Of a stretch of DNA of 64,000 nucleotides, positions 1-11,400 are shown one piece after another (positions within the stretch are counted from its first letter, which is position 1; each line of letters starts with the position of its first letter). A program made the translations under genes and the position numbers. The stretch is from assembly GCA_003640385.1 (NCBI GenBank), contig RCAB01000265.1:1-64000 (forward strand). Direction: 5' to 3'. Below the pieces are notes generated by a model, which was not told the origin of the DNA, ran no database searches, and saw only the letters and a program-made list of their open reading frames with translations. The DNA is from Setaria digitata (taxonomy: Eukaryota; Nematoda; Chromadorea; Rhabditida; Setariidae).

Positions 1-3000
1 TACATTAGCCTTTTGGTTTATGTCAATATTCTGATTCAGTTAGAATTGAATTCAATAAGTAGCAATGAATGCTTGAGAAGTGAAATTTTCTGCGAATTTC
101 AATTGGAGTGATGAGAAGGAAAAATAGAAGTGATCCTTTCCACAGTGATTGGCCTTATTTAAACGAACTACATGTATCGCTTATCAAAGTTATTGGATTG
201 AAGTGAAATATCCAAATTAGTCTGTTTTGTATTACGATTACGATCGATCAAAATTAATAGCAAGGATGAGAAAAAATTTCATCATCTACAAAGTTTGAAA
301 TCTAATCTGAAAATAGAAAAAGTTTGTCGATTATCTTTCATGTTTTGATCAAAGCAAGATAGATCAATCAATTTCTAATTAATGCCTCGGAAGTTTAAAC
401 TCGGGAGAGAGGGGACTTAGTTATGTATTTCTGATTTAATTCGAGAAGTCCAGTTGACTACGGCAGACCTCTGTCTACCTTTGAAAATTTCGAAACTTTA
501 CAAATAAGATCGGTCGTCCATTTAATAAACATTTTCATCCCTTTGCGCAACAAACAAAGAAACTTCAGTTTTCAGCAAAACCGTCCCACTCTTATGAATT
601 TGCAATTATACTATTTGGAACTATATATAAATGTAACTTCGATCAGTTATAGCATTAATCGGATATGCTTTTAAATTATACTGAAAATTGGAGAGGAGAA
701 ATATTTTAATTCAGTTATCCACTCGGAATTAAATCCGGAAAACTTTTTGCAGCCTATGATGCTACAGCGGTTCGCTAGGCTAATAATATCGCCAGCCTTC
801 TCCGTGCTACCCTGACTGATGATAGGCAGTCAATAAGTTTACTTTAAAAAAGTTAGAGTGTTTTCAATTCCGGCTAATGCCAGAATATGCGTGAATGAAA
901 TCATGAAATATGAATGATATATAAAATAAAGTAATATGTAATTACTAATGTAACTGTCGATTTATCATTTCTTCCATCTTTTATCACTATCCTTTTCGAA
1001 TTTTATCATATGCAGCAAAAACTGCAGGCCTTTGTTGAGGCAAGTCACATTGTCGAAGAAATTAAAAATTGAATATTCGCCATATGTTTGTGGCGTGCCG
1101 CAATTAATATAATTATATACACTGTATATTTGTTGATATGCCAGTGATAGATATGTATGCTTATTATCAGTTAGACGACAATCTGTAACACTTCGATTTG
1201 GACATCAAATACTCAGACGAATTATGTGCAACACATTTAAGAATATATTGACTTATTTTTAAATTTGAAATTAGAAATAAAACATAATTTTTTCCCTCCG
1301 AAAAATTTGCTACAAATATCAGCAATTTAGCAGGTATCATTAACAAACGCATAATGTACTATGCTACCTTATATTGCTCATAGTTGAACTATTTATGATT
1401 CTAAATGAGTGAGTTCTGCTGACAAGAATGAACTAAAACCGATCGCAATCAGAAACTGATTATGACTAAAGTAAGTTGGGAGGAATTTATGATGAAAATT
1501 TGAGGTGGATATGGAAAAACAATTATTATTTATTCATAAGCTTCTAGCAATAGTATAACTTACAACCATTTAGGAGTGTTTGAAATTCAAAATGTTTTTT
1601 AAATATGATTAAGGTCAAATCTTTTAAGACAAAAGACAAAAGCAAAATCCATAATTATTCAACAGTCACTGAGAGGTATTTTTTCATATAGTTAGTTACT
1701 ATTAAAATAAAAATTTGTTTGATATTCAAGGTCCATTTAGTATCCCTTGAGTATTGATTCTCTATTCGAGTACTTCACTGTAATGATTAAAAATTAATTG
1801 CTTTTTTTTTCATTACATTTCACTATTCTTACAACTTCGTTCTTTTTACTTATCATTTTCGCTATCATCTTGCTTGTTTGTCTTTGCTATAAGCGATCGC
1901 CCTGATAGCAACATGACAACATATGTTCGTTTATCTGTCGATAATCTCATTGCTGAAAATTTAACGAATTTAAGTCAGCAGTTACACTTTTAACAAATAA
2001 TAGACTATGCATTAGTAACGCTTGGTTTTAGCAATGACCATATGGAATACTTTAAAATGAGAAGGACAACCACTGGAACGGGAATCTAGTACTACTCTGA
2101 TCCACTTCACTCTTTCATTGGATCTTGAATCGGTCCTATCATTCGAATCATTTCAAACTTACTAAAGTATGATTTCGAACAGGTGCTGATGATTACGGTA
2201 TATCTTGGTAATACATAGAATTTATTTCCAACGACTACAGCTTTAATAATGCTTTTGTTGTTTTTACTGCTAAATTACCCGACAGCGTACAGGAAAAGGT
2301 CATGCTGCATATAGATTGAACAATAATAAACCAAAATGTGATGGTCCGTATGTGCTGCACAACAAAAAGGTCACGACTCTCTTTCGTTCGCTATAAACGG
2401 AAGCTATTTTCTCTCATTCTATCATCAATAATTTAGCACAGAGCGAAGCAGTTTGTAGAAATTAGCTACAACCTGTTCGAATTTTTTGACGACTTTTTAT
2501 TCGCAGATGCTGCAACGGACTTCTGATGCTGAAATATCGTGGAACAATCTCGAGAAACTACTTGGCTAGAAATACGCTGTACGAATCCCGGAAATTCAAT
2601 CTCATATCTTGAAATCTTTTTCTATCTGATCAATAACAGGAAAATGTAATTCGCAAGGCAAAGCAAACAACAACAATGAGATGACCTAATTTGTATTGTG
2701 CTTGATGATACAGCACTGCCAGATTTCTAGAAAATCTAAATCCATTTCTATCCAGCTACGAGTTCCTGATGTGTTAAAAAATTTGTTAAAATTTCTGAGC
2801 GACAAACTTCATCTCAGTCTCACCCCTTCGCATCATTCACAGATAAATTTGCCACAGCTTGTTAGAGCGATAAATATTTGACAGTAGGGTCCTGAAGTTT
2901 GTGTTTCAGATTAATTATTTCATCCAGTAATTTGAATTTTTACATAATTTTATCAGAAAGTAACGAAATTCAAATTAATGTAATTATTTGACGCAACATA

Positions 3001-3680
3001 CAAAACAAAAAATGCAATTTCTGTGAAATACAATTGAAATTTCAGATTGATTCAAAGCAAAAAAAAAAAAATAAAAAGATAACAAAAGCAAAACATCTTT
3101 AGTCAGTCATAAAAAAATGGAAAATTTTGAAATTTCAGATGCCTTTTTTTTAAATGCCAATGCCTTTTTCTTCTTTTTGATTTAAAAAAATCTCTGCCCA
3201 AGAGATCACAATCAATCCAAAGCACAAAGAAAAAATGCATTATGATTACATACGACAAAAAAAAAAGTAGAATATTCTAATGTACAATGAAAATTCGAAA
3301 AAAAAAATGGAAAGGTAAATGAAAAAGGGAACCAATTCAGAGTTATCTAATTTATACTACAATATCAGCAGTGCCATGAATGCTTCAGCTGCAATCAGTT
3401 CATATTTTAATAAAAAAACAGTACTTATTACTTATCGTAATTCTTCCTCCCTCCCTCTATCACGAAAAAGTTTGTCTGCTAGGAAAATTACCAAAGAAAG
3501 AAGCAATGGAAGGAAAGAGAGAAACACTTCAATTAAAGCACATTTCAGAACTAAAATGGAAAATTTAGCCTCAGAAAAATTGCTTAACATTCATCTGTAC
3601 ACATATTACTGGGAGTGGGAAGATTTCTTGCTATAAAAAGTGAAGGTAGCGTTTGCTAAGGTTGCTGCTATCAGTTAAAT
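1..3680. other. intergenic, no supported gene
   Basis: This is AT-rich sequence broken by stops in all frames. The longest open frames are about 60-105 codons, with low-complexity or hydrophobic composition and no family I recognise. One short plus-strand frame at 2696-2881 has a less random look (it includes VPDVLKNLL) but has no upstream exon or clear splice context. Poly-A tracts lie at 3059-3076 and 3250-3310. I annotate no gene here. Confidence 0.5.
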
Positions 3681-3935
3681 TCATTTCTTCATTTGCTTCT
3701 TAGCTCTCTTTGTACCACTTTTCTTCACGTTCTTCTTTCGTTTAGTTGCAGTTTTTTTGGCTCCACTTGGCTACAATTTTGTTTGTGCATTTAGCATACA
3801 GTAAACGTGAATTTAAAAATTAGATCACTTCTACAATTACGAAAATAGAACTGATCAACTTACAGCGCTTTTACGTGCACGTGGCTTTTTGGGTGAGGAT
3901 ACTTTCACGTTACCTGTAGCTCGTTTCAGTGCCAT
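3681..3935 (-). CDS. small Lys/Arg-rich basic protein, two exons (sperm chromatin-like)
   Basis: A short spliced gene. Exon 1 is 3864-3935 (24 codons, from the ATG at 3935) and exon 2 is 3681-3770 (29 codons plus TGA). They are separated by a 93-nt phase-0 intron with donor GCT|GTAAGT and acceptor TTGTAG|CC. The 53-residue product begins MALKRATGNVKV and ends KRAKKQMKK. By my count it has 17 Lys and 5 Arg, no Asp or Glu, and SPKKP/ARKSA motifs typical of DNA-binding tails. I infer a nuclear chromatin protein resembling nematode sperm small basic proteins (SPCH type), histone H1 tails or protamine-like proteins; composition alone cannot decide which. A TTTTAG at about 3958-3963, some 22 nt upstream of the ATG, could be a cis- or trans-splice acceptor. 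No signal peptide or membrane segment is seen. Confidence 0.7.
3771..3863 (-). other. intron of small basic protein gene
   Basis: A 93-nt phase-0 intron with a consensus GTAAGTTG donor and an AAATTGTAG acceptor on the minus strand. The basic residue pattern continues across it without a break, which supports it as a real intron. Confidence 0.7.
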
Positions 3936-4476
3936 CTGTACGCAGCTATAGATATTGCTAAAATAGATAATGTCTTTTTCCATTTTTCAAATATTTATCG
4001 CGACAAGTAATCACAAAACTATAATCCACCCGAGAAGCACAGATAAAGCTATTATTCACGTGAATGCATACATATTATCCTATGATAAGCTTAAAATGCA
4101 CGAATGTTAAGAATCGATGACAAATTTTCAGAACATAAAAAGCAATTCTCTTTCGGATGCCCAATCATTCCCTTTCCTTACCAACTCCACCACTCTATAC
4201 CATACTTATCACAAATTCAAATTCAAGCCAATCAAATTCACAAAACATTTCAGACCGTGATAATAACAATGCGCATATCGACTAGAACCATTAAGCTTGA
4301 TTGCTACTACATTCCATGTCAACCAGGTCAACATTTTCAAACAGGTAAGACAATGCCTACGGGTCACGCAGCAATATGTACACTCGCTCTCGTGCACTCT
4401 GAAAACGAGCGAGTGAGCGTCCCAGTAAACAAACGAGCGAGAGTAGCTGCTTACCATCAGTGCCATCATTAGTGAC

Positions 4477-4670
4477 AGCGATGATGCTAGTAACGATGAA
4501 AACAACGATGTCAGTAAGAATGTGCATTAACATCGTGACGACGATGATGACGACGATGATGACGATAACAACGACGACCAGTAACGATGAAAAGAACGAT
4601 GTTAATGAGCATATGCATTGACATTGACAACGATGACAACGATGACGACGATAACAACGACAACGACCAC
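4477..4670. repeat. imperfect GAC/GAT/AAC trinucleotide repeat
   Basis: Dense imperfect runs of GATGAC, GACGAT and AACGAC triplets, including repeated copies of AACGATGAAAA and GACGATGATGACGACGATG. They give Asp/Asn-rich or His/Arg-rich short open frames on the two strands, which I treat as repeat artefacts and not genes. Confidence 0.7.
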
Positions 4671-4738
4671 CGAGGCGCTAGACGAGAAATGCTACAACAA
4701 CAACAACACCGACACTTCAACTGCACCCGTGCCAGGCT

Positions 4739-4746
4739 CTTTTATA
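4739..4746 (-). promoter_or_regulatory. TATA-like box, minus strand
   Basis: TATAAAAG on the minus strand (context GGTATAAAAGAGCC). Transcription from it would run leftwards towards the small basic gene, whose ATG is about 800 nt away. It is a candidate only; no initiator or transcript evidence is visible. Confidence 0.35.
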
Positions 4747-4816
4747 CCTTTTCAGTTTCCTCCCAGCTCATCGAAATTTACATAATATATCATATGTGGA
4801 GGTGGGGCCTGCACAG

Positions 4817-4825
4817 TATATAAAG
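4817..4825 (+). promoter_or_regulatory. TATA-like box, plus strand
   Basis: TATATAAAG on the plus strand (context GCACAGTATATAAAGGAGCG). It is followed 42 nt later by an ATG at 4867 that opens a 47-codon frame ending at 5010 (Cys/His-rich because it reads through the CA repeat). That frame looks fortuitous. The box could serve a non-coding transcript or an unseen gene. Confidence 0.3.
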
Positions 4826-5400
4826 GAGCGATATCGCTCTCTACACGCCGTATTGATCCTCGATCGATGATTCCCATATCGCTTGCTTGTGGTACGTTGG
4901 CGTGCACACACACACACAGACACGCACAACACATCTTTGAGTGTCACGCGTGCACACACGGAGAAGTACTATGTTTGTCACGCTTTCTGCGTGATTTTGG
5001 AAAGACGTGAAGGTGTGACGTGACTGACGGTGACTGGTGCAGCAGTGGTGCAGAGGAGTAGAAGGATGCCTGGGGCGGTAGTGGCAAGGAAGTAGTGCAA
5101 ACATAGCTTGGCCTCTTTCCGCAAGCATTTCATTCCTCATTCTCGCACGCATTCGTCCATCCACTCCATTAACTCCCCAGTCCATTCAGCGTCGATCACC
5201 TTCCGTCTATTCCGTTATTCAGTCCAGGAACCGGAATGCTATGAATACGATAATCAGTACTAGAGAGGATCATTGAGGATTAGCAGATTAAGGCGCAAGA
5301 GAGAGATGAAGCATAAAGTTTAGTGTTCAGTAAGTCAGTCCATCCTCTGTGCAGGGCAAGATTCAGTCATCCCTGAAGTCCTACCTGTTCTAATTCCTGA

Positions 5401-8400
5401 ACAAAGAGATAAGTTGAGTTTTGAATCCTTTAGACGACAGGCAACTCCCATCCCTTATGATTGTCCTTTTAAACACATTTCTGTCTCTTTTACTTCTCCG
5501 TTTACTACGTGGCCAATAAGAAGAATGAAACGATTTTTTCATTTAACAGAAAAATCAAAAATTCCAAAATTTTATTCATAAAATTTAACACTCAAATTAA
5601 ATTAAAAAAACAAAATTAAATTAAAGACAAAAGACATTCTCACTCGACAAATAAGGGTGATGTTGTTTGTGTTTTGCAAAGAAAATACATCAAGTTGTGG
5701 CACTTACTGATTGTAATTAATATTTAATAAACGTATCCGTAATGCCTACTTTTCATTGATTTGCTTTTCAAGCCACTACTGAGACTAAATTTTGCCAATA
5801 AAAAAAAAAAAACTGATTTTAGAATTTTCAATGCTAGCAGATAATTTCTGTAAGTGGGATTTTAGTGAAATTTTCCGGAGATCTTGCAGAATTCGCCAAC
5901 ATCACCAAACCCTTTCTTATTCTCTCTCTCCCATTCCCTCGACCCTAAACGAAATTTTCCAAAACCGTCACCAGTAAATTTTATTTGCTTCAACCTCTGC
6001 AATATTCATGGAAATCCCGCACTATCATATGTCGGATGAAATTACAGTTTTATTCGTCGGAGAACGAAGAGCAAAATGTCGATGAGACTCCACGTGATTC
6101 CGCTTCAGCCAACCGTTTATCTGGGATAATTTATAACTTGCTGCATATCCATCTGTTTTCAACGATGTTTGATTGTTTTCGGACACTGTTCATTTCAAAC
6201 ATCGATAACGCGAGAATTGCTACTGGAAAGTTTGTAGCCGGAAAACGAGGAGGATAACTTCATATACGTACGAAATTGGCAACTGATTAAGAAGTATGCA
6301 TAACCGGTAGTTCGGTACATTAAACCTGAAAGTAGTGTAATCGATATATAATATGCGTGGGAAAAATAGCAGGAAAAAGTTTAAACGTCAAAATAAATTC
6401 ACACAATAGGAGAGGTTTCCTTTTTCTGGAAGCTGTGTAATGTTTAAATGAGCACAGCAACTGATAATTAGTCTGAAAGACTGTGCAAGAAAAAATACGA
6501 TATTTTTTGTCCTCAACCGGAAAGTAGACTTTATGCCAAAAGGTGCTATGTGATTATTGCTTTTCATAATTACTAGCAGTCACATTTGATGGAGGTCCAG
6601 TTCAGTTCGGAAGTTTCAATCAAGGTTGTGACAAATGAACTAAACTACTGAAGTGAAGAAGCCGGATGATGAGTTTGAATTTGATCTTGTACTTAATCAT
6701 CTGTCTAACTGAGAAGATGAATACGGTAAAACACAACACAGGTTATTATCAGTGTCTGAAAACATTATCATTCATGGAAAGGTTGTCTTCTCAAGGAAAA
6801 AACTGTCAAAACGACAGAGTGGTTTAATGATTTCCTAAGTTTTCCGAAATGACTAAAACTAAAACACTAACGGATTCCGTCAATGATTAGTTACGGGTCT
6901 CTACTCTGCTCATTCCGGAAGATCTTGTTTTGATTGGCAAAACTACAGTAACACACTATCACTGAAAGATGCATTGCTTCAACTGATTCGACATTCTCAG
7001 CATCAATCACATAAATGCCCAAATAATTATAAATGTTAACACTTGGCTACTTGGCTGCTCCGTTAATTAATAATTAACAAAGCGAGAGTTTTCAAGCGAA
7101 CTTTCTACGAGTTAAAATAGTTGAATAACTTTTCGGGAAAAAAGAACCATTCTCAAATCGAATCGTTTCTCCACTTGTAATTTCAGCTGCAATTGGAGTA
7201 CGAATCGTAATAAAATGAAGTTTAGATGCAGAAATACATGTCTTATGTTTTATTGTTGTTATATAATAAAGACTTTTTCGGTTTTCAAATCGTTCCGGTA
7301 TAGATTTAATCATTTTCAGTCCCATCAGGACAGAGGATGTTTCTTATAATCTTCACTATCAGTTGCTTTCTACGTGCTGATCTTAATTAATAAACTTTTT
7401 TTTACAACTTTAAATATTATTATAAAAAGGGGAAGACAAAGTTTCTTCTACCGTTAAAAATTGGAAATCATTCGAAATCCACCACCAAAACTGTCAAAAT
7501 TTCCGAAAAATCATAGCAAGATTTGTACCAGCGAAATAAAATTTTAATCCGAAACAAAGGTTTCAGTTATTTGCTGCAAAACAATCCGGTTTAAAATCCG
7601 GAAAAGCAATGTTTGCACCAGGCACGTAACGAATTCGATGGTTGAATGACTACGCCGGGACACCGCAACAGCTGCTACACAACAACGAAATGGCATACAA
7701 CAGCATGTAACCAAGTGATAATTCCATCGTTTCGTTTCTTGGAATATCTCGGGAATTTTGGGAATTTTCAACCGATTATATTGACAATAAAAGAAGCTTC
7801 CAAATGATATCCAATATGGTCTCAAATGATCGCAATGTCATGAGATAGGGTGCTTTTTCGATTGCAATGAAGAAGTGCTAACAATTGTCATAAAATTAGA
7901 TTGAAGTTCCATTTCCATTTTCGATTAATTTTCGCCCAGTTAGGCTCATATTTGAAGGTAATTTCAAAGTTTCTAAAAGTATAAATTACTAGTTGGAAAT
8001 TTCAATTTAAATGTATCTTCTGGGCATGCTATTTGTCGTCTATCATATGCTCATAGGATATGGTAATTTGTCACGAATTTTAACTAATTTTTCGCAGAGA
8101 TTTCTCAATTCTAATGAAGCAGATATTTCTGGAGTGCGGGAGAAATCTAATTCCGGTAGACCGGCGTACCACGATTCCGTATAGTGGTTGTTGCGCTTTT
8201 TCCTCTATTCGTATCTTGTGTTGGCGTTAATTTCTTGTTTTTTGTCCCCCCCAAAATTTTCAGTTATTTCGAGTTAAATGCATGGTACACCTTTTGCAAG
8301 ATAATTAAATAGAATCTCTAATAGGCAAGATCTTTCGATTATTAAATTCCAATTTTGAAACTTAATATTTATCTTCAAAGTAAATGGAATAAATACGAAG

Positions 8401-11400
8401 TTTGAAATTCCTTACCAAAAAAAAAATAGCGGAAAACAATTTCAACTAACAAAAGAGTTGCAATATCGCTGAAACAGCAGAAATTTCCCGAAAATTAGTC
8501 TTGCGATTCTATTCTCGGAAAAATTTTCATTTATTCTTTAAATGAACCGCCGATCTATCTCAGCTGAAGTTGGTTAGTTTTTCCGATGAAAATTCAGCTT
8601 AATCGGATAACTTCTGACAATAGCAAGTGGATAATTTTGCATGTTTAAATAATTTTTAAATAATTTAAACTTTTAAATAATTCCTTGCAATTGGGGCAAC
8701 ACTCGGGAATTTAAAATTTAAGCTTTCTTCCTCCACATAGTCATGATATGACCAAATAACTACTGTGTAAATTCATAATTCTCCCATCGAGGCAACCTTT
8801 ATCGATTTATCTTCCAAAATTCGTTTGAAATGATTGAAAATTCTGAATTCAGTTGGCAACAATTAAACAATTCTTTGAAGAAATATATAAACTTCTGTTT
8901 GCTTCTTGCTCGACCTGCATGCAGCAGAAGTTAGTAATGCAAATATTATTAGTATTTTTCATTCTTTATATTAAAATGATTCATCCCGCACTTTCTTGAA
9001 ATGAAATTTAAATCCCCAAAAAGAATTGCCTACAAGTGTCATTCTTCAGTGTTACACTTACAGTGATCCAAATTGTTACATTGTTTATGTTTATGATATG
9101 AATAGAAAGCAAATGAAGGCAATATGCTAAACTATGTCATTTAAATCAATATATTTTTATTAAATATATTTTACTGCCCAATTTTTGGTTACATTTCAAA
9201 CTTTTTATCTTCAACAATTTAATTCGAACATAATTTACTCCTTCCGGAATGATCCTGTATTTCTGGACAATGTCTTGGGACGGAAGGAAGGAAAAAAGAG
9301 GCAATGGAAGGACAACGCACTTCAAAACCGTCGATTTATCACTGTAAAGGACTACTTTGCTTGATTACACTGAGCAATTAAAATTATATGTGTTCGAAAT
9401 AAATTAAATAGAAAACGAAATAATCGTGCTCCTTCGACAGGGATGAATGGAATTGGGATTTCTATCCACAATTACAGTATTCTGCCATTACGGTATCCCG
9501 GATCGCAAACGACTTGTGAAATTACGATATGTCTCTCATTATTAAAATTTCTTTCACCATAATATTGACAGAAACACACTCACTACACACGTTGCCACCA
9601 ACTACGGCAACTTTTTTTTGTTCTTGTTTCAAAATATTTTGAATCGTTTTAGTTTCGAAAATATTGATAGAAATTTATTTTCTTGAAGTGAATCGATCTA
9701 ATTTCCGTAAATTTTGATAGAATCTCTGTTCTTAAGACTTAAAAAACTGGAAGAAAATTGCTTAGAGTTAGTTTGTTCGAGAGAATTTCCAGTGTTTCAT
9801 TATCAGTTCTAATTTTTAAATTCTATACGGGATTTTACACTTAAGCAAATAAAGGTTTGGTTGGGAAAGAGAATGGAAGTGTAAATATTTTAGTATAAAA
9901 TGGACAAGTTCACGAACTCATATTTTATGGAAATAATGAACTACTAAGTAAGGAAATTGAGTTTAATTTAAATTTCGTCCGCTTAAAGAAATACCTTTTA
10001 TTGCTTTTTTTAATTTTTTTTTTCCTTTGTTTACTTTTATTTTCTTCCAAATCATTTTTACTAATGACTTTTTCTTCAGGAAATTAAAAAGGTATTGAAA
10101 AACAAGAAAAATGATTCTCACAAGCAGTACAATTATTTATTCATTCTGATGATAAGGCAATAATAATCGATTAATAGAATTTATATTCCATTTTAAAGAC
10201 CAGTTTTAAAACTGCTTTATTCGTTACCTATAACACATTATAAGGGCTTAAATTTGTTCAAGAATAATTTTTTCTTCACGATGCTTTTCTCAGTTCGATT
10301 ATCTTTTCTGCGAACACCCACTGTTATCAATAGCAATATAATTTACACTCGCCCTATCAAAAACTCAGAAATTTTCAAGTCGATATTGGATGAAATATCA
10401 AGTGAAATGAAAATGATCATGATAAGGTAAAAGTAAGCAAAAGTTCTGGTACCCTATTATATTCATATTGAATTTCATGCACTCCATATAACTTTGTTTG
10501 ATAAGATAAAGATCAACAGTGGTACTCTGCAATCATCTACTAAACCTCCCAAGTATTACTTTCATAAATTTCCATCTTAAGTTTCATATGTTTTTTTTTC
10601 CTATATCTGTTCTACTGTATAATGGTGGCATTTATTGTACATATTCAAAAAAAAAAAAAACTGTTTCATAGTTTTTGATGGAACTGTTGTAACTAAATAT
10701 GAAATATAATGAAACATAAAGTCTCAAGAATACACTCCACATGACATATGAAGTAATTGGTAATAAGTTTGATTAGTATTGCTAACGGTTAGTTAGCAAT
10801 GAGAAATTTCTGCAAAGTGAACATGACATTAAAAAAATTAATTTTGAACTAATTAAAGAAAAAAAAAACAAAATGCAAACAAGTTATTTAATAAAAACGA
10901 AAATTAACAATGCTGATCGATCGAAAGCACTCAAAATAATGGAATTATGATGATAATGGCCATCAACACATGCGAATGTCCATTAATTAAGATGACCAGT
11001 TTTGGACACAATAAATGAAGTTAATCATCTCGATGCTTCCAGAGGATGATAGAGTACTATATATTACAATAGTTACATTATTAATATGTCCTTGCATTTC
11101 TCCACCATCATTTTGTTATTCTTCAAAATTCAAAAACAATTTAAGGTCTCATGCCGAACTATTTCTTAATCTATTGGGCAATTCTTGAGTCTCATTACCA
11201 ATCCTATAATTAACAAAATAGAAAATGAACGGAAATTTATCTTTGCCGACTGTTTCACCACAAAAAAAAAGGGGAAGAATGTTCAATTTGATGGGAACTT
11301 TTGAAGGATTTAACAATTCAAGATATATCTTATACAAGAATATAACAATATGATTCGAGAAAAAATAACTAATATTTATTTGTGATGTAAATCAAATTCA

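Larger units (their letters stand above)
4380..5400. promoter_or_regulatory. GC-rich island, candidate divergent promoter region
   Basis: This kilobase is clearly richer in G+C than its surroundings. It contains imperfect GAC/GAT trinucleotide runs (about 4465-4670), a CA run (about 4904-4918), and direct and inverted GAGCGAG motifs (4380-4445). Two TATA-like boxes lie 70 bp apart and point outwards. It lies upstream of the small basic gene on the minus strand. A regulatory role is inferred from composition and the TATA boxes only. Confidence 0.4.

Noticed and set aside
2696..2881. Short frame with VPDVLKNLLKFLSDKLHLSL, faintly like the start of an MRG-type domain
   Set aside because: Only a short hydrophobic pattern is similar. 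The rest of the domain, its conserved residues and flanking exons are absent, so homology cannot be supported by eye.
5985..6257. 90-codon plus-strand frame with a charged segment (SSENEEQNVDETPRDSASAN)
   Set aside because: Looks mildly protein-like but is isolated, with no recognised family and no convincing partner exons.
7092..7825. Two minus-strand frames of 77 and 93 codons
   Set aside because: No conserved motifs, Cys- or Ile-rich by composition, and no splice structure; possibly relic sequence.
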